A stretch of DNA of 32,826 nt from Candidatus Kuenenia stuttgartensis (GTDB taxonomy: Bacteria; Planctomycetota; JAKEIC01; DYIT01). A model generated the notes under the pieces. The model was not told the origin of the DNA. It worked only from the letters and a program-made list of their open reading frames with translations, and made no database searches. Made by a program: the position numbers and the translations under genes. How positions within the stretch are numbered: position 1 is the stretch's first letter; every line of letters starts with the position of its first letter. Location of the stretch: positions 1 to 32,826 of the forward strand of contig DYIT01000040.1 in NCBI GenBank assembly GCA_020723505.1. Direction: 5' to 3'. Positions 14,536 to 21,615 of this stretch are shown in pieces.

Positions 14536-15741
14536 ATGGGAATCAAGACACCTATAACGGCGTTGTCTTTTCTCGCCGTAGCTTGCCTTGCGGGCTTGGT
14601 CATAAGGCATATCAACGCACGCGGGCCTGCGATTGAATCCCTTTCATCTTCATCAGCCGCGATGCCTGCGCCTGCATCCTCCTCGATAGACGGTAGAATA
14701 AACGCCCTTCTCAGGAGTCTCGACAGCGCGGCAAGGATTAGTCAAAACGCAGAGATCCTCCGCATCTGTAGAGAGCTGCGTCGCTTGGGCGAAGACATCC
14801 TGCCTCACGTCGAGAAGGCGCTTTTCAGCCGAACATACGGCAGAACCATACTTGCGCTGCTGAACCTCCTTGGAGAGATGGCAACCAAGGGCTGCCTTGA
14901 TCTTCTCGTGAAATTCTCATGCGGGATGAACGACCCCGGCGAAGAATGGCTCGTAATGAATGCAATCCGAATCCTTCGGGAGACGTCCCCGGATCGGTTC
15001 GAGACAATGGTTGCCCAGGGGAAGAATGGAAATGATGAACATCTGCTTTCCCTGGTCGCAAGGTTAGATCTGGCTTCGGACCTTGCTGCGGCAAGGAATC
15101 TGCGAGCCGATAACATCTTCGAATTCCTTAAACCCGGGCAGATTGAATCACCCGCGGCAATCAGGAAAGTCCTCGAAGGAGAATGCGAAGACCGCGTGAA
15201 AGTCGAGGCGATAGATGTGATATCCGAGAAGTTCCCGGATTCGAGCCAGGAAATCCTCGCCTCCTTCGTTGAGAGAAGTTCGGCCGACAGCCAGTGGCCG
15301 GTGAACAAGGCGATTGCGCAGCTCATCAGGAATGATTCGAAGGACGAAGATTCGAAGATTAAGGAACTCGCAAGGACCGGAAGCGAGAGCCTCGTCGAGA
15401 GGATTCTGAAAACAGCGATGAACTCCGATTCGGAAAACTCGTTGGAGATAATGAAGATTATCAGTAACCGGTTCGACGTCCGCCACGCGCTGCACATGCG
15501 GGCGGAAGCAGCTCTTCAATCGCGCGAGAGAAAGCAGTCCGCTGGGGCGAGGGGAGCCTTGCCCCGTAACGATAATCCCGTAGGGGCACGGCATGCCTCG
15601 CCCGATAGCGGCACCCCCCCACGGGCGATAGGCCGATTGCCCGTAGGGGCACGGCACGCCGTGCCCGGGAATAACCCTGTAGGGGCGAAGAATTCTTCGC
15701 CCAACGAACCCGAGAGGACCACCATTAAAAAAAAGCAGTGA
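14536..15741 (+). CDS. Membrane-anchored HEAT-like helical protein with a repeat-encoded tail
   Basis: A 401-residue protein with a single N-terminal hydrophobic helix (ITALSFLAVACLAGLVI) and a helical body. Segments such as CRELRRLGEDILPHVEKAL, LLNLLGEMATKGCLDLLVKF and KVEAIDVISEKF suggest HEAT-type repeats over about residues 50-335. From about residue 337 the sequence changes to low complexity (VGARHASP, VGARHAVPG, VGAKNSSP), which is the in-frame translation of palindromic DNA repeats at 15544-15702. No strong SD is seen; an in-frame stop just upstream (14515) leaves ATG 14536 as the first start. The Ig-like gene follows 13 bases later, so they form an operon. Function unknown; surface or periplasmic scaffolding is a guess. 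Confidence 0.7.
   Translation: MGIKTPITALSFLAVACLAGLVIRHINARGPAIESLSSSSAAMPAPASSSIDGRINALLRSLDSAARISQNAEILRICRELRRLGEDILPHVEKALFSRTYGRTILALLNLLGEMATKGCLDLLVKFSCGMNDPGEEWLVMNAIRILRETSPDRFETMVAQGKNGNDEHLLSLVARLDLASDLAAARNLRADNIFEFLKPGQIESPAAIRKVLEGECEDRVKVEAIDVISEKFPDSSQEILASFVERSSADSQWPVNKAIAQLIRNDSKDEDSKIKELARTGSESLVERILKTAMNSDSENSLEIMKIISNRFDVRHALHMRAEAALQSRERKQSAGARGALPRNDNPVGARHASPDSGTPPRAIGRLPVGARHAVPGNNPVGAKNSSPNEPERTTIKKKQ
15544..15702 (+). repeat. Four REP-like palindromes inside the coding end of the HEAT-like gene
   Basis: The units are 15544-15565, 15580-15603, 15643-15666 and 15679-15702. The last three begin GTAGGGGC. Each is palindromic; the third has 9-bp arms GGGCACGGC/GCCGTGCCC and the fourth is a perfect 20-base palindrome, GGGCGAAGAATTCTTCGCCC. 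The last three start 63 and 36 bases apart, multiples of three, so all are read in the same frame. Confidence 0.85.
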
Positions 15742-15754
15742 GGAGCATAAAGGT

Positions 15755-18031
15755 ATGGACAGCGAAAAGAACAAACCTGATCCCGCACGCAGTCCTACGA
15801 ACCGCAACATCTTTCCCGTTGCGTTCGGTTTTCTTCTTGCCGCAATCTGGGTTGCCGGCATGACGGTTGCTGGGGGGGGTAGTGACAAGATAACCGTCTC
15901 CCTGCCTGCCTGCATTCCCGTGGGCAATTCAGTGAACGCAAAGGCGACGATTCCGGATGGCCTGTCCGGAGGCATAGTATCATGGAAAGTCGTCGCAGGG
16001 GCGGGCGTGGTGAAACTCTCCTTCCCGGACAATCCGGACGATCATTCGATCTGCCTCATAGAAGGCGTCAAACCAGGATCAATCCAGATTGTCGCAGAGT
16101 ACGTGAAGAAAGACGCTTCAGGCGGAATCACCGTCCTCTCCTCCTCGGATCCTGCATCATCGACGGTCGATGAAGTCCAAATCTACCCCGCATCAGTGAC
16201 GGCAGTGGAAGGCGATGCCTCGGAAATCACCCTCATCGTCATCCCCCCTCCGGACCCGAACCTGCTCGGGTTCCAGATAAACAACGCTGACCTCGACCTG
16301 ATTGACAAGTCTGACGGGGCTGTAATCCTCACGCAGGACATTTCTCCCTCGAGCTTCCAGCAGGACCCATTCAACCCCAACCGGTTCATATTCGAAACCT
16401 CCTTCACCCCGCCCGCGGGAACCGCGGGCATGACGCAGCTTTTCCTGCGATTCACGGCTGAGACGCAGGTGGACGACCCGGTATCCGGAAATCCCATCCT
16501 CATCCAGAACGTCGCTGAAGTCCCGGTGACCGTGCTGCTCGGGCATGGCCCTGCTCCGGAGGTCGCCATCACAACTCCTTCCTCGCCGTTCGAGCTCGAA
16601 CCCGGCGTTCCTGCTTCCATCGGAATCACTATTATCTCTCCCGTTCCGGACAGCACTCTGGCCCGCATGGAAATCGGGCCTCATGGCGGACTGCCGGACA
16701 GGGTCGAGAACATCGACCTCGGATCGTTTTCCATAGTCGGATACGAAGTGACGGGCTCACACGGGTTAATGTCCCCTGCTGAAGAGGGAATCTATTTCGT
16801 GCGCGTGGTGGTTGAAACTCCCGGCTGCCCTGCTTCGGACGAAGTCATGCTCTTCGTGACCCGACCAATGCCGCAGCCTTCCGTGGCAATTACAACACCA
16901 TCGCCCGTGACCGCGACCGAAGGCGACCCTGTTTCCATCGCTTTCCAAATCACCCCCGCGCAGGCCCAGGGCTTGATAACCAACCTCGAATGGTACGTGC
17001 GCAACGCCGCGGGCAACCCTGTCTACGGCGAACACATTGATCCCGCGACCTTGACGCCGGCCGGCGGCGCGCTCCTCGGGCAGGTCAATTTCACGGTTCC
17101 CGAAGGCATAGTCACGCAGACCGAGAACCAGACCTTCATCGTTCAATGCGACGTCGCGGGATATCCGTCCGCGATTGCGTCAATCATGCTCATAGTCTCG
17201 CCCAAGCCCCCGGTTCCGGTGAACCTGACAATCTACGCAGGACCGCAGTCGCCGGTGTTCGAGGGCGAAGACGTCGAGTTCAACTTCCTGATTTCGCCCA
17301 AGACCATCCTTTCCGACATCGATGCAATCACCTACGAAGTGCTCGATGCATACACAGGCTTGCAGATACTCTCCTCCAACGTAGACCTGTCCACGCTTTT
17401 CCTGAACGACCACATTCTCGGCACTGCCGCTTTCCTGGTGCAGGACGGCTGGCACACCGCATCCATGGGGACCGGGCAGGTGCTGGTTTCAGTCAGCGTG
17501 ATCATCGACGGTCAGGTCAGGGCTGAAGACAGCCGTACGATGACAGTGCTGAACAGGCCGATCCTTGAAATCACCTCTGCTTCGCCAATCTCCCTCGAGG
17601 AAGGCGGGACCTCCTCCATCGGCTTCCAGATAGCCCCGGACCAGGTGACTGTCGAGGACATCCGCTGGGTGCTTCAGACAGTCGACGGGGCATACGTTCT
17701 CGCCGCGGGCGTCCTGAATCCTGCTTCACTCGTCCCCGGGAACGGCGTTTTAAGCGGTTCCTTCGACTTCACTGCCCCCGCCGGATCCGCCCCGTATTCC
17801 CGAAATCCGGGGCTTGTCCTGCTCATGACCGCGGAAATCGCGGGATTCACGGGATTCGTGCAGGACGGAATTCAAGTCTCGGTTTCTGAAGGACCAGCGC
17901 CGCCTGTTTCCGTCGAAATCGTCGGCACCGGCCCCTTCACAGTCACGGAAACCGACGCGCTACAATTCCCTGTCCGCGTACTTGGAATTTCGAGCCTTGA
18001 TCAGATCTCAGTGCCGCTAGTATGTATGTGA
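15755..18031 (+). CDS. Secreted/anchored protein with tandem Ig-like repeats, abruptly ended
   Basis: A 758-residue protein with SD AGGAG at 15741-15745. It has an N-terminal signal or anchor helix (VAFGFLLAAIWVAGMTVAGG) and then about five beta-rich repeats of 105-120 residues that begin with VAITTPSP or VNLTIYAGPQSP followed by an acidic EGD/EEG turn (for example VTATEGDPVSIAFQI, FEGEDVEFNFLI, LEEGGTSSIGFQI). This is the pattern of Ig-like or cadherin-like adhesive repeats. A sixth repeat starts (VEIVGTGPFTVTETDALQFPV) but stops after about 40 residues at TGA 18029-18031, where base composition also changes. I infer the original C-terminus was lost by rearrangement, or that two sequences were joined in assembly. 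Likely a cell-surface protein; ligand unknown. Confidence 0.75.
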   Translation: MDSEKNKPDPARSPTNRNIFPVAFGFLLAAIWVAGMTVAGGGSDKITVSLPACIPVGNSVNAKATIPDGLSGGIVSWKVVAGAGVVKLSFPDNPDDHSICLIEGVKPGSIQIVAEYVKKDASGGITVLSSSDPASSTVDEVQIYPASVTAVEGDASEITLIVIPPPDPNLLGFQINNADLDLIDKSDGAVILTQDISPSSFQQDPFNPNRFIFETSFTPPAGTAGMTQLFLRFTAETQVDDPVSGNPILIQNVAEVPVTVLLGHGPAPEVAITTPSSPFELEPGVPASIGITIISPVPDSTLARMEIGPHGGLPDRVENIDLGSFSIVGYEVTGSHGLMSPAEEGIYFVRVVVETPGCPASDEVMLFVTRPMPQPSVAITTPSPVTATEGDPVSIAFQITPAQAQGLITNLEWYVRNAAGNPVYGEHIDPATLTPAGGALLGQVNFTVPEGIVTQTENQTFIVQCDVAGYPSAIASIMLIVSPKPPVPVNLTIYAGPQSPVFEGEDVEFNFLISPKTILSDIDAITYEVLDAYTGLQILSSNVDLSTLFLNDHILGTAAFLVQDGWHTASMGTGQVLVSVSVIIDGQVRAEDSRTMTVLNRPILEITSASPISLEEGGTSSIGFQIAPDQVTVEDIRWVLQTVDGAYVLAAGVLNPASLVPGNGVLSGSFDFTAPAGSAPYSRNPGLVLLMTAEIAGFTGFVQDGIQVSVSEGPAPPVSVEIVGTGPFTVTETDALQFPVRVLGISSLDQISVPLVCM

Positions 18032-18354
18032 AATGGTGGAAGGAAGGTCGATTCAAGACCGGCGAATGCTTTGCCAAACTTCATGCCAAATGGAAGACGT
18101 TAAAATTGGAAGGGAAGGGGAAAGAGGCGCAGGAGACCTATCAAAATATTGTTGATCTTGGAATTCCGGTCTTGCCCTACCTTATTGACAAGGTTGAACA
18201 ATTCCCCGATCTAATTCCAGCCATCTCGAACTTGTCCGACGGAATGTTGCCCCTTACGGCGACCGTTGGTGATTGTAAACAGTGGTGGGAGAAGAACAAA
18301 GAAAAGTTCGAACTGCCAACTCAATCAAAAAAACGTTCCGAAGAAAAGAAGTAG
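18022..18354 (+). CDS. Orphan C-terminal fragment, low GC, HEAT-like
   Basis: A 110-codon frame overlapping the end of the Ig-like gene by 10 bases and markedly less GC-rich than its neighbours. It encodes a helical segment (GKEAQETYQNIVDLGIPVLPYLIDKVEQ) and a tail CKQWWEKNKEKFELP, which looks like the C-terminal end of a larger protein. There is no SD before ATG 18022, and the in-frame stop upstream is at 17998-18000. I think it is the 3' remnant of a gene whose 5' part was lost at the same junction that truncates the Ig-like gene. It may be untranslated. Confidence 0.5.
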   Translation: MYVKWWKEGRFKTGECFAKLHAKWKTLKLEGKGKEAQETYQNIVDLGIPVLPYLIDKVEQFPDLIPAISNLSDGMLPLTATVGDCKQWWEKNKEKFELPTQSKKRSEEKK

Positions 18355-18435
18355 GCTTTACCAAGCAGCGCTCGTCGTCGCCAATGTCCCCCGGTACCCC
18401 CTTCAACAAATTTTCTTCAGAGAGCATTTTCCCTC

Positions 18436-18479
18436 TTTACTTTACTCAGAATTGTTGTATAATTATTCTGAATTCAGAA
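18436..18479 (+). promoter_or_regulatory. Promoter candidate with a palindromic operator
   Basis: TTTACT at 18436-18441, a 16-base spacer and a consensus TATAAT at 18458-18463. A perfect 14-base palindrome TTCTGAATTCAGAA (18466-18479) covers the expected start site, a typical place for a repressor. The regulator encoded two genes downstream is a natural but unproven candidate. Confidence 0.5.
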
Positions 18480-18598
18480 CAGAAATAGGGTTTTATTCAG
18501 GTGGTTACCCGACTCATTGACATAACTAATTGGTTTTTCAGGATTTAAAGTAATATCTCAAATCGAGAATCATTCCGGTAACAGTAGAGATGTTTGAA

Positions 18599-18643
18599 AA
18601 ACCTTGATTCGCCCCATCAAAGACTGCCGGCGAATCAAGGTTT
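18599..18643 (+). promoter_or_regulatory. 15-bp perfect hairpin abutting the ribosome-binding site
   Basis: The arms 18599-18613 and 18629-18643 (AAACCTTGATTCGCC and complement) enclose a 15-base loop. The SD AAGGAGG begins at 18644, directly at the foot of the stem, so folding could hide or expose it. Confidence 0.6.
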
Positions 18644-18654
18644 AAGGAGGCAAC

Positions 18655-20550
18655 ATGAAAGCTGTGATACTTGCCGCAGGCATGGGATCAAGGTTGTATC
18701 CGCTGACTCAGAACAAGCCCAAGGCTCTGCTGGAAATCAACGGCAGGACGCTTCTCGACCGCGTGGTCGGCCAGCTTGCGGACGAAGGGGTGAACGATTT
18801 CGTGGTTGTCACGGGATACTGCGCTCCGGTAGTCAACAAGGAGCTCAGGAACCTGGCGGCTAAGAGACCTGCGCTCAAAATCCGAGACGTTGAGAACCCC
18901 TCATACAGCACGACGGGGACATCGTACTCGCTCTGGCTTTCGATGCCCTACTGGGACGACGACCTTCTCATAATCGAGGGCGACCTCGTGGTCGACAAGA
19001 GGATTGTCGCGAAGCTCATGAAGACGAGATCGGAGGCATTCCTCATCTCCGACTTCAAGGGCGGTCTCGGGCCCGAGGAAATGAAAGTGCGGCTCAGGAA
19101 CGGGGTCATTTCGAAGATTTCAAAGAAGTTTGAAGCAGAGGAGGGCGACGGCGAATACATCGGCATGGGCAGGTTCCGCGGGTCCGCGCTTAAAGAGTTC
19201 GGATCCGAACTCGATGCCCTCATCAGCGGCGGAGGCAGGACGGAGTTCTACGAAGCCGCAATCCAGACCCTGGTGCAGAGAATCGAGGTCGAGGCGCCTT
19301 CGACGGACGGCCAGCACTGGACGGAAATCGACTTCGCATCCGACTATGAGAAGGCCAGGGGAATATTCTGGGAGGAGACGAGGCACGCGCCCGTGCGCAA
19401 GGAGCTTTTCGGCAGGACATCCCACTCGCCTTCGCTCCAGTCACTGTTCGAGGACTTCGACGCCCTGTATATCCACGATTTCTGCTACCTCGCGAATCCG
19501 TTCTTTCCGCCGGAGAGCCTGACGCGGGAGCTCAGGATGAAAATCGAGCACCTCATGCGCGCCTATCCGTCCCTGAACCGAGAGGTATCCGAGAAGGTGT
19601 CGAGATTCACCGGCCTTGATCCGGACATGGTCGTGGTCGGCAACGGGGCGACCGAGCTCATCGACCACATGACGCGCATCTGGGTGAAGGACCTCGCGAT
19701 ACCGGTGCCGACTTTCAGCGAGTACCTGGAGACCGCGGAGAAGCACGGGAAGAAGATTCGCCACGTGACGGGCGATCCGGCCTCCCATTTCCGCGTGGAC
19801 GTCGAGCGGCTCGCGTCCGAGGCCCTTTCGAAGGGCGCCAACGCGGCCGTGCTAATCAACCCGGACAATCCCTCCGGCCAGTACCTTCCCATCGGGGACG
19901 TGAGGAGGCTGCTCGAGATGCTCTCCGATCTCGACCTCGTCATGGTCGACGAATCCTTTTCCGACTTCGCGTCGGTGGACACTCCCCCGACCGTCGCAAA
20001 CCTCTGCGAGCAGCACAAGAACCTCGTGGTTGTGAAGAGCCTGGGCAAGATCTACGGCCTTCCCGGACTGAGGCTCGGATACGCCGTGACCGCGGACAGG
20101 GCCAGGGCCGCGGAGCTGCGCAGGCAGCTTCCGGTGTGGAACAGCAACTCGATGGCCGAGTTCTTCCTCGACCGCCTGCCGCAATACGCCAAGGACTACG
20201 AGATATCGCGTGTGAAGGTGATTGCATGCACGCAGGCGCTGAGAGAGGCGCTGGGAAGGATAAAAGGGATCAACGCATTCCCGTCCGCGACGAACTTCGT
20301 GCTGGCGAGAATCGAGTCGGGCATGAGCGCCGCCGCTCTGCGGGACGAGCTGCTCGCGAGGCACAACATCTACATCCGGGATTGCTCCAACAAGATCGGG
20401 ATAGGGCCCGATTTCGCGAGGATTGCGTGCAGGACCGAGGAGGAGAACATGCTGGTGGCCCTCAAAATCGACGAGGTGCTCAACGGCGGTTCGCAGGCGT
20501 CCGTCCCGGGCCCCGCGGAAGCGAAGCCCTCGAGGAAGAACAGAAGGTGA
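18655..20550 (+). CDS. Fusion of a LicC/PntC-like nucleotidyltransferase and a class I/II aminotransferase-fold enzyme
   Basis: A 631-residue protein with SD AAGGAGG and four-base spacing. Residues 1-250 are a nucleotidyltransferase: VILAAGMGSRLYPLT, NKPKALLEINGRTLL, the NPSYSTTGTSYSLWLS segment and LIIEGDLVVDK, as in cytidylyltransferases that activate phosphocholine or aminoethylphosphonate. Residues 270-610 are a PLP-dependent fold-type I enzyme of the HisC/CobD group: GNGATELID, NPDNPSG (about 403-409), DESFSDF and SLGKIYGLPGLRLGY with Schiff-base Lys465. The fusion suggests that an amine made by the C-terminal half (transamination or phospho-amino-acid decarboxylation) is activated with CTP by the N-terminal half, giving a CDP-amino-alcohol or CDP-phosphonate head group. 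That reaction is inference. It is followed three bases later by a regulator gene. Confidence 0.85.
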   Translation: MKAVILAAGMGSRLYPLTQNKPKALLEINGRTLLDRVVGQLADEGVNDFVVVTGYCAPVVNKELRNLAAKRPALKIRDVENPSYSTTGTSYSLWLSMPYWDDDLLIIEGDLVVDKRIVAKLMKTRSEAFLISDFKGGLGPEEMKVRLRNGVISKISKKFEAEEGDGEYIGMGRFRGSALKEFGSELDALISGGGRTEFYEAAIQTLVQRIEVEAPSTDGQHWTEIDFASDYEKARGIFWEETRHAPVRKELFGRTSHSPSLQSLFEDFDALYIHDFCYLANPFFPPESLTRELRMKIEHLMRAYPSLNREVSEKVSRFTGLDPDMVVVGNGATELIDHMTRIWVKDLAIPVPTFSEYLETAEKHGKKIRHVTGDPASHFRVDVERLASEALSKGANAAVLINPDNPSGQYLPIGDVRRLLEMLSDLDLVMVDESFSDFASVDTPPTVANLCEQHKNLVVVKSLGKIYGLPGLRLGYAVTADRARAAELRRQLPVWNSNSMAEFFLDRLPQYAKDYEISRVKVIACTQALREALGRIKGINAFPSATNFVLARIESGMSAAALRDELLARHNIYIRDCSNKIGIGPDFARIACRTEEENMLVALKIDEVLNGGSQASVPGPAEAKPSRKNRR

Positions 20551-20553
20551 TTG

Positions 20554-21408
20554 ATGAAAAGCGAGTCAGACGGGTCTGAAATCGAGACCGGCGTTTCGCC
20601 GGTGCTCGAAGGTTTCGCGTCCAGGCTCGAGCAGCTCAGGAACAACTACGGTATGGGCCAGAGGAAGTTCTCCGAATGGCTCAAGCTCCCTCCGACGACC
20701 TACCACGAATACGAGCGCAGGAAGCGCAAGCCGCTGCTGGACGCCATCGTGCAGGTGATTGAACGGACCGGCGTGAGCGCGGATTGGCTGCTCAAGGGCA
20801 GGGGGCCCATGTTCCCGCCCCAGAGCGCCCATGCGGTAATCAGGGAGATTCGGGAGGCTTCAGGGCTGAACCCGAAGGACGTGGCCGCCGCCGCGGGCAT
20901 GCCGGTAGAGCGTTTTCTCGCGTTCGAGAGCGGATCGGAAATCCCGGACCTTACCGCGGATTTCCAGGCCCTGGCCGAGGGCCTGCGCCTGGACCCCGTA
21001 TCCAGGCAGCGCCTTTTCGACGCCGTGGAGCGCGATTTCCGTCCGGTGTACTTCTCGAACCTCGTGCGCGAGGAGACTGCCGGGGGCGAGGCAAGCGAGC
21101 CTTCTCCGAAGACCGCGCGTTTCGGGAAGTTCCTCGAGCCATGGCAGTTGCGCAAGCTTCTCGACGCGGACGAGGAGGCGTTCCGCCTCTACATGGCGCA
21201 GCCTCTCGCGAAGAAAGCCTCGCTCGTGATGTACATCCTCAGGAACGGGATTGACGACCAGGCCGCCATCAAGAAGATGATTTACGACAATTTCTCGGAA
21301 ATCAAGATACTCGAGCAGGTGAAGGCCCTCCTCAATTCGAAGCACAGGGAGGAGCTGGTATCCTTCATCAAATTCCTGCTCCACAGGGCTGAGAATCCGG
21401 AGCTCTGA
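20554..21408 (+). CDS. Transcriptional regulator with two XRE-type HTH domains
   Basis: A 284-residue protein. The start is ATG 20554, with AAGGTG inside the end of the fusion gene; the two are only three bases apart and surely co-transcribed. Residues about 20-85 form an XRE/CI-type helix-turn-helix ending SADWLLKGRGPMF, a phrase typical of phage-repressor-like regulators. A second, more divergent helix-turn-helix follows (IREIREASGLNPKDVAAAAGMPVERFLAFESG). The C-terminal 110 residues are helical with no recognised domain and may bind a ligand or dimerise. It probably controls the fusion operon, for which a palindromic site exists at 18466-18479. There is no other sign of a prophage. Confidence 0.85.
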   Translation: MKSESDGSEIETGVSPVLEGFASRLEQLRNNYGMGQRKFSEWLKLPPTTYHEYERRKRKPLLDAIVQVIERTGVSADWLLKGRGPMFPPQSAHAVIREIREASGLNPKDVAAAAGMPVERFLAFESGSEIPDLTADFQALAEGLRLDPVSRQRLFDAVERDFRPVYFSNLVREETAGGEASEPSPKTARFGKFLEPWQLRKLLDADEEAFRLYMAQPLAKKASLVMYILRNGIDDQAAIKKMIYDNFSEIKILEQVKALLNSKHREELVSFIKFLLHRAENPEL

Positions 21409-21464
21409 CCCGGCAGATGCGGGTCAAAGCGATCCAGTTCACTGCCTCTGTCTTCGACCATGGA

Positions 21465-21513
21465 TTGATTCGCGTTCATTCGCGTTGATTGGCGGTTCCT
21501 GATTCCCGGTTCC
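21465..21513. repeat. Short 10-base tandem repeat
   Basis: Three consecutive 10-base units, TTGATTCGCG, TTCATTCGCG and TTGATTGGCG (21465-21494), are followed by a related GTTCCTGATTCCCGGTTCC. It precedes palindrome copy d. Confidence 0.6.
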
Positions 21514-21516
21514 ATA

Positions 21517-21574
21517 TATGGCCCGGGCGAGCCTGGATTGCATCCTTGTCCGGATCAGGCTCGTCCGGGTCATG
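21517..21574 (+). repeat. Palindrome family 2, copy d
   Basis: The arms 21517-21538 and 21554-21574 share CCCGG(G/A)CGAGCCTG and complement. The loop TTGCATCCTTGTCC is close to those of copies a and c. A TATAAT at 21580-21585 follows, but no matching -35 box is seen. Confidence 0.7.
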
Positions 21575-21615
21575 TTTGTTATAATCAGCTGTCTTCATAT
21601 CTGAACGGTATCCTC

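Larger units (their letters stand above)
18355..18654. other. AT-rich 300-base leader region of the fusion gene
   Basis: No gene is supported. It contains a promoter/operator candidate (18436-18479), a separate TTGACA at 18517-18522 with no good -10 box, and a long hairpin (18599-18643) that ends just before the SD of the next gene. Confidence 0.5.

Noticed and set aside
14196-14636. Plus-strand open frame of 146 codons containing VIPAKAGIQ
   Set aside because: It is a translation of the 62-bp repeat plus AT-rich leader and overlaps the HEAT-like gene in another frame; it has no SD and no domain.
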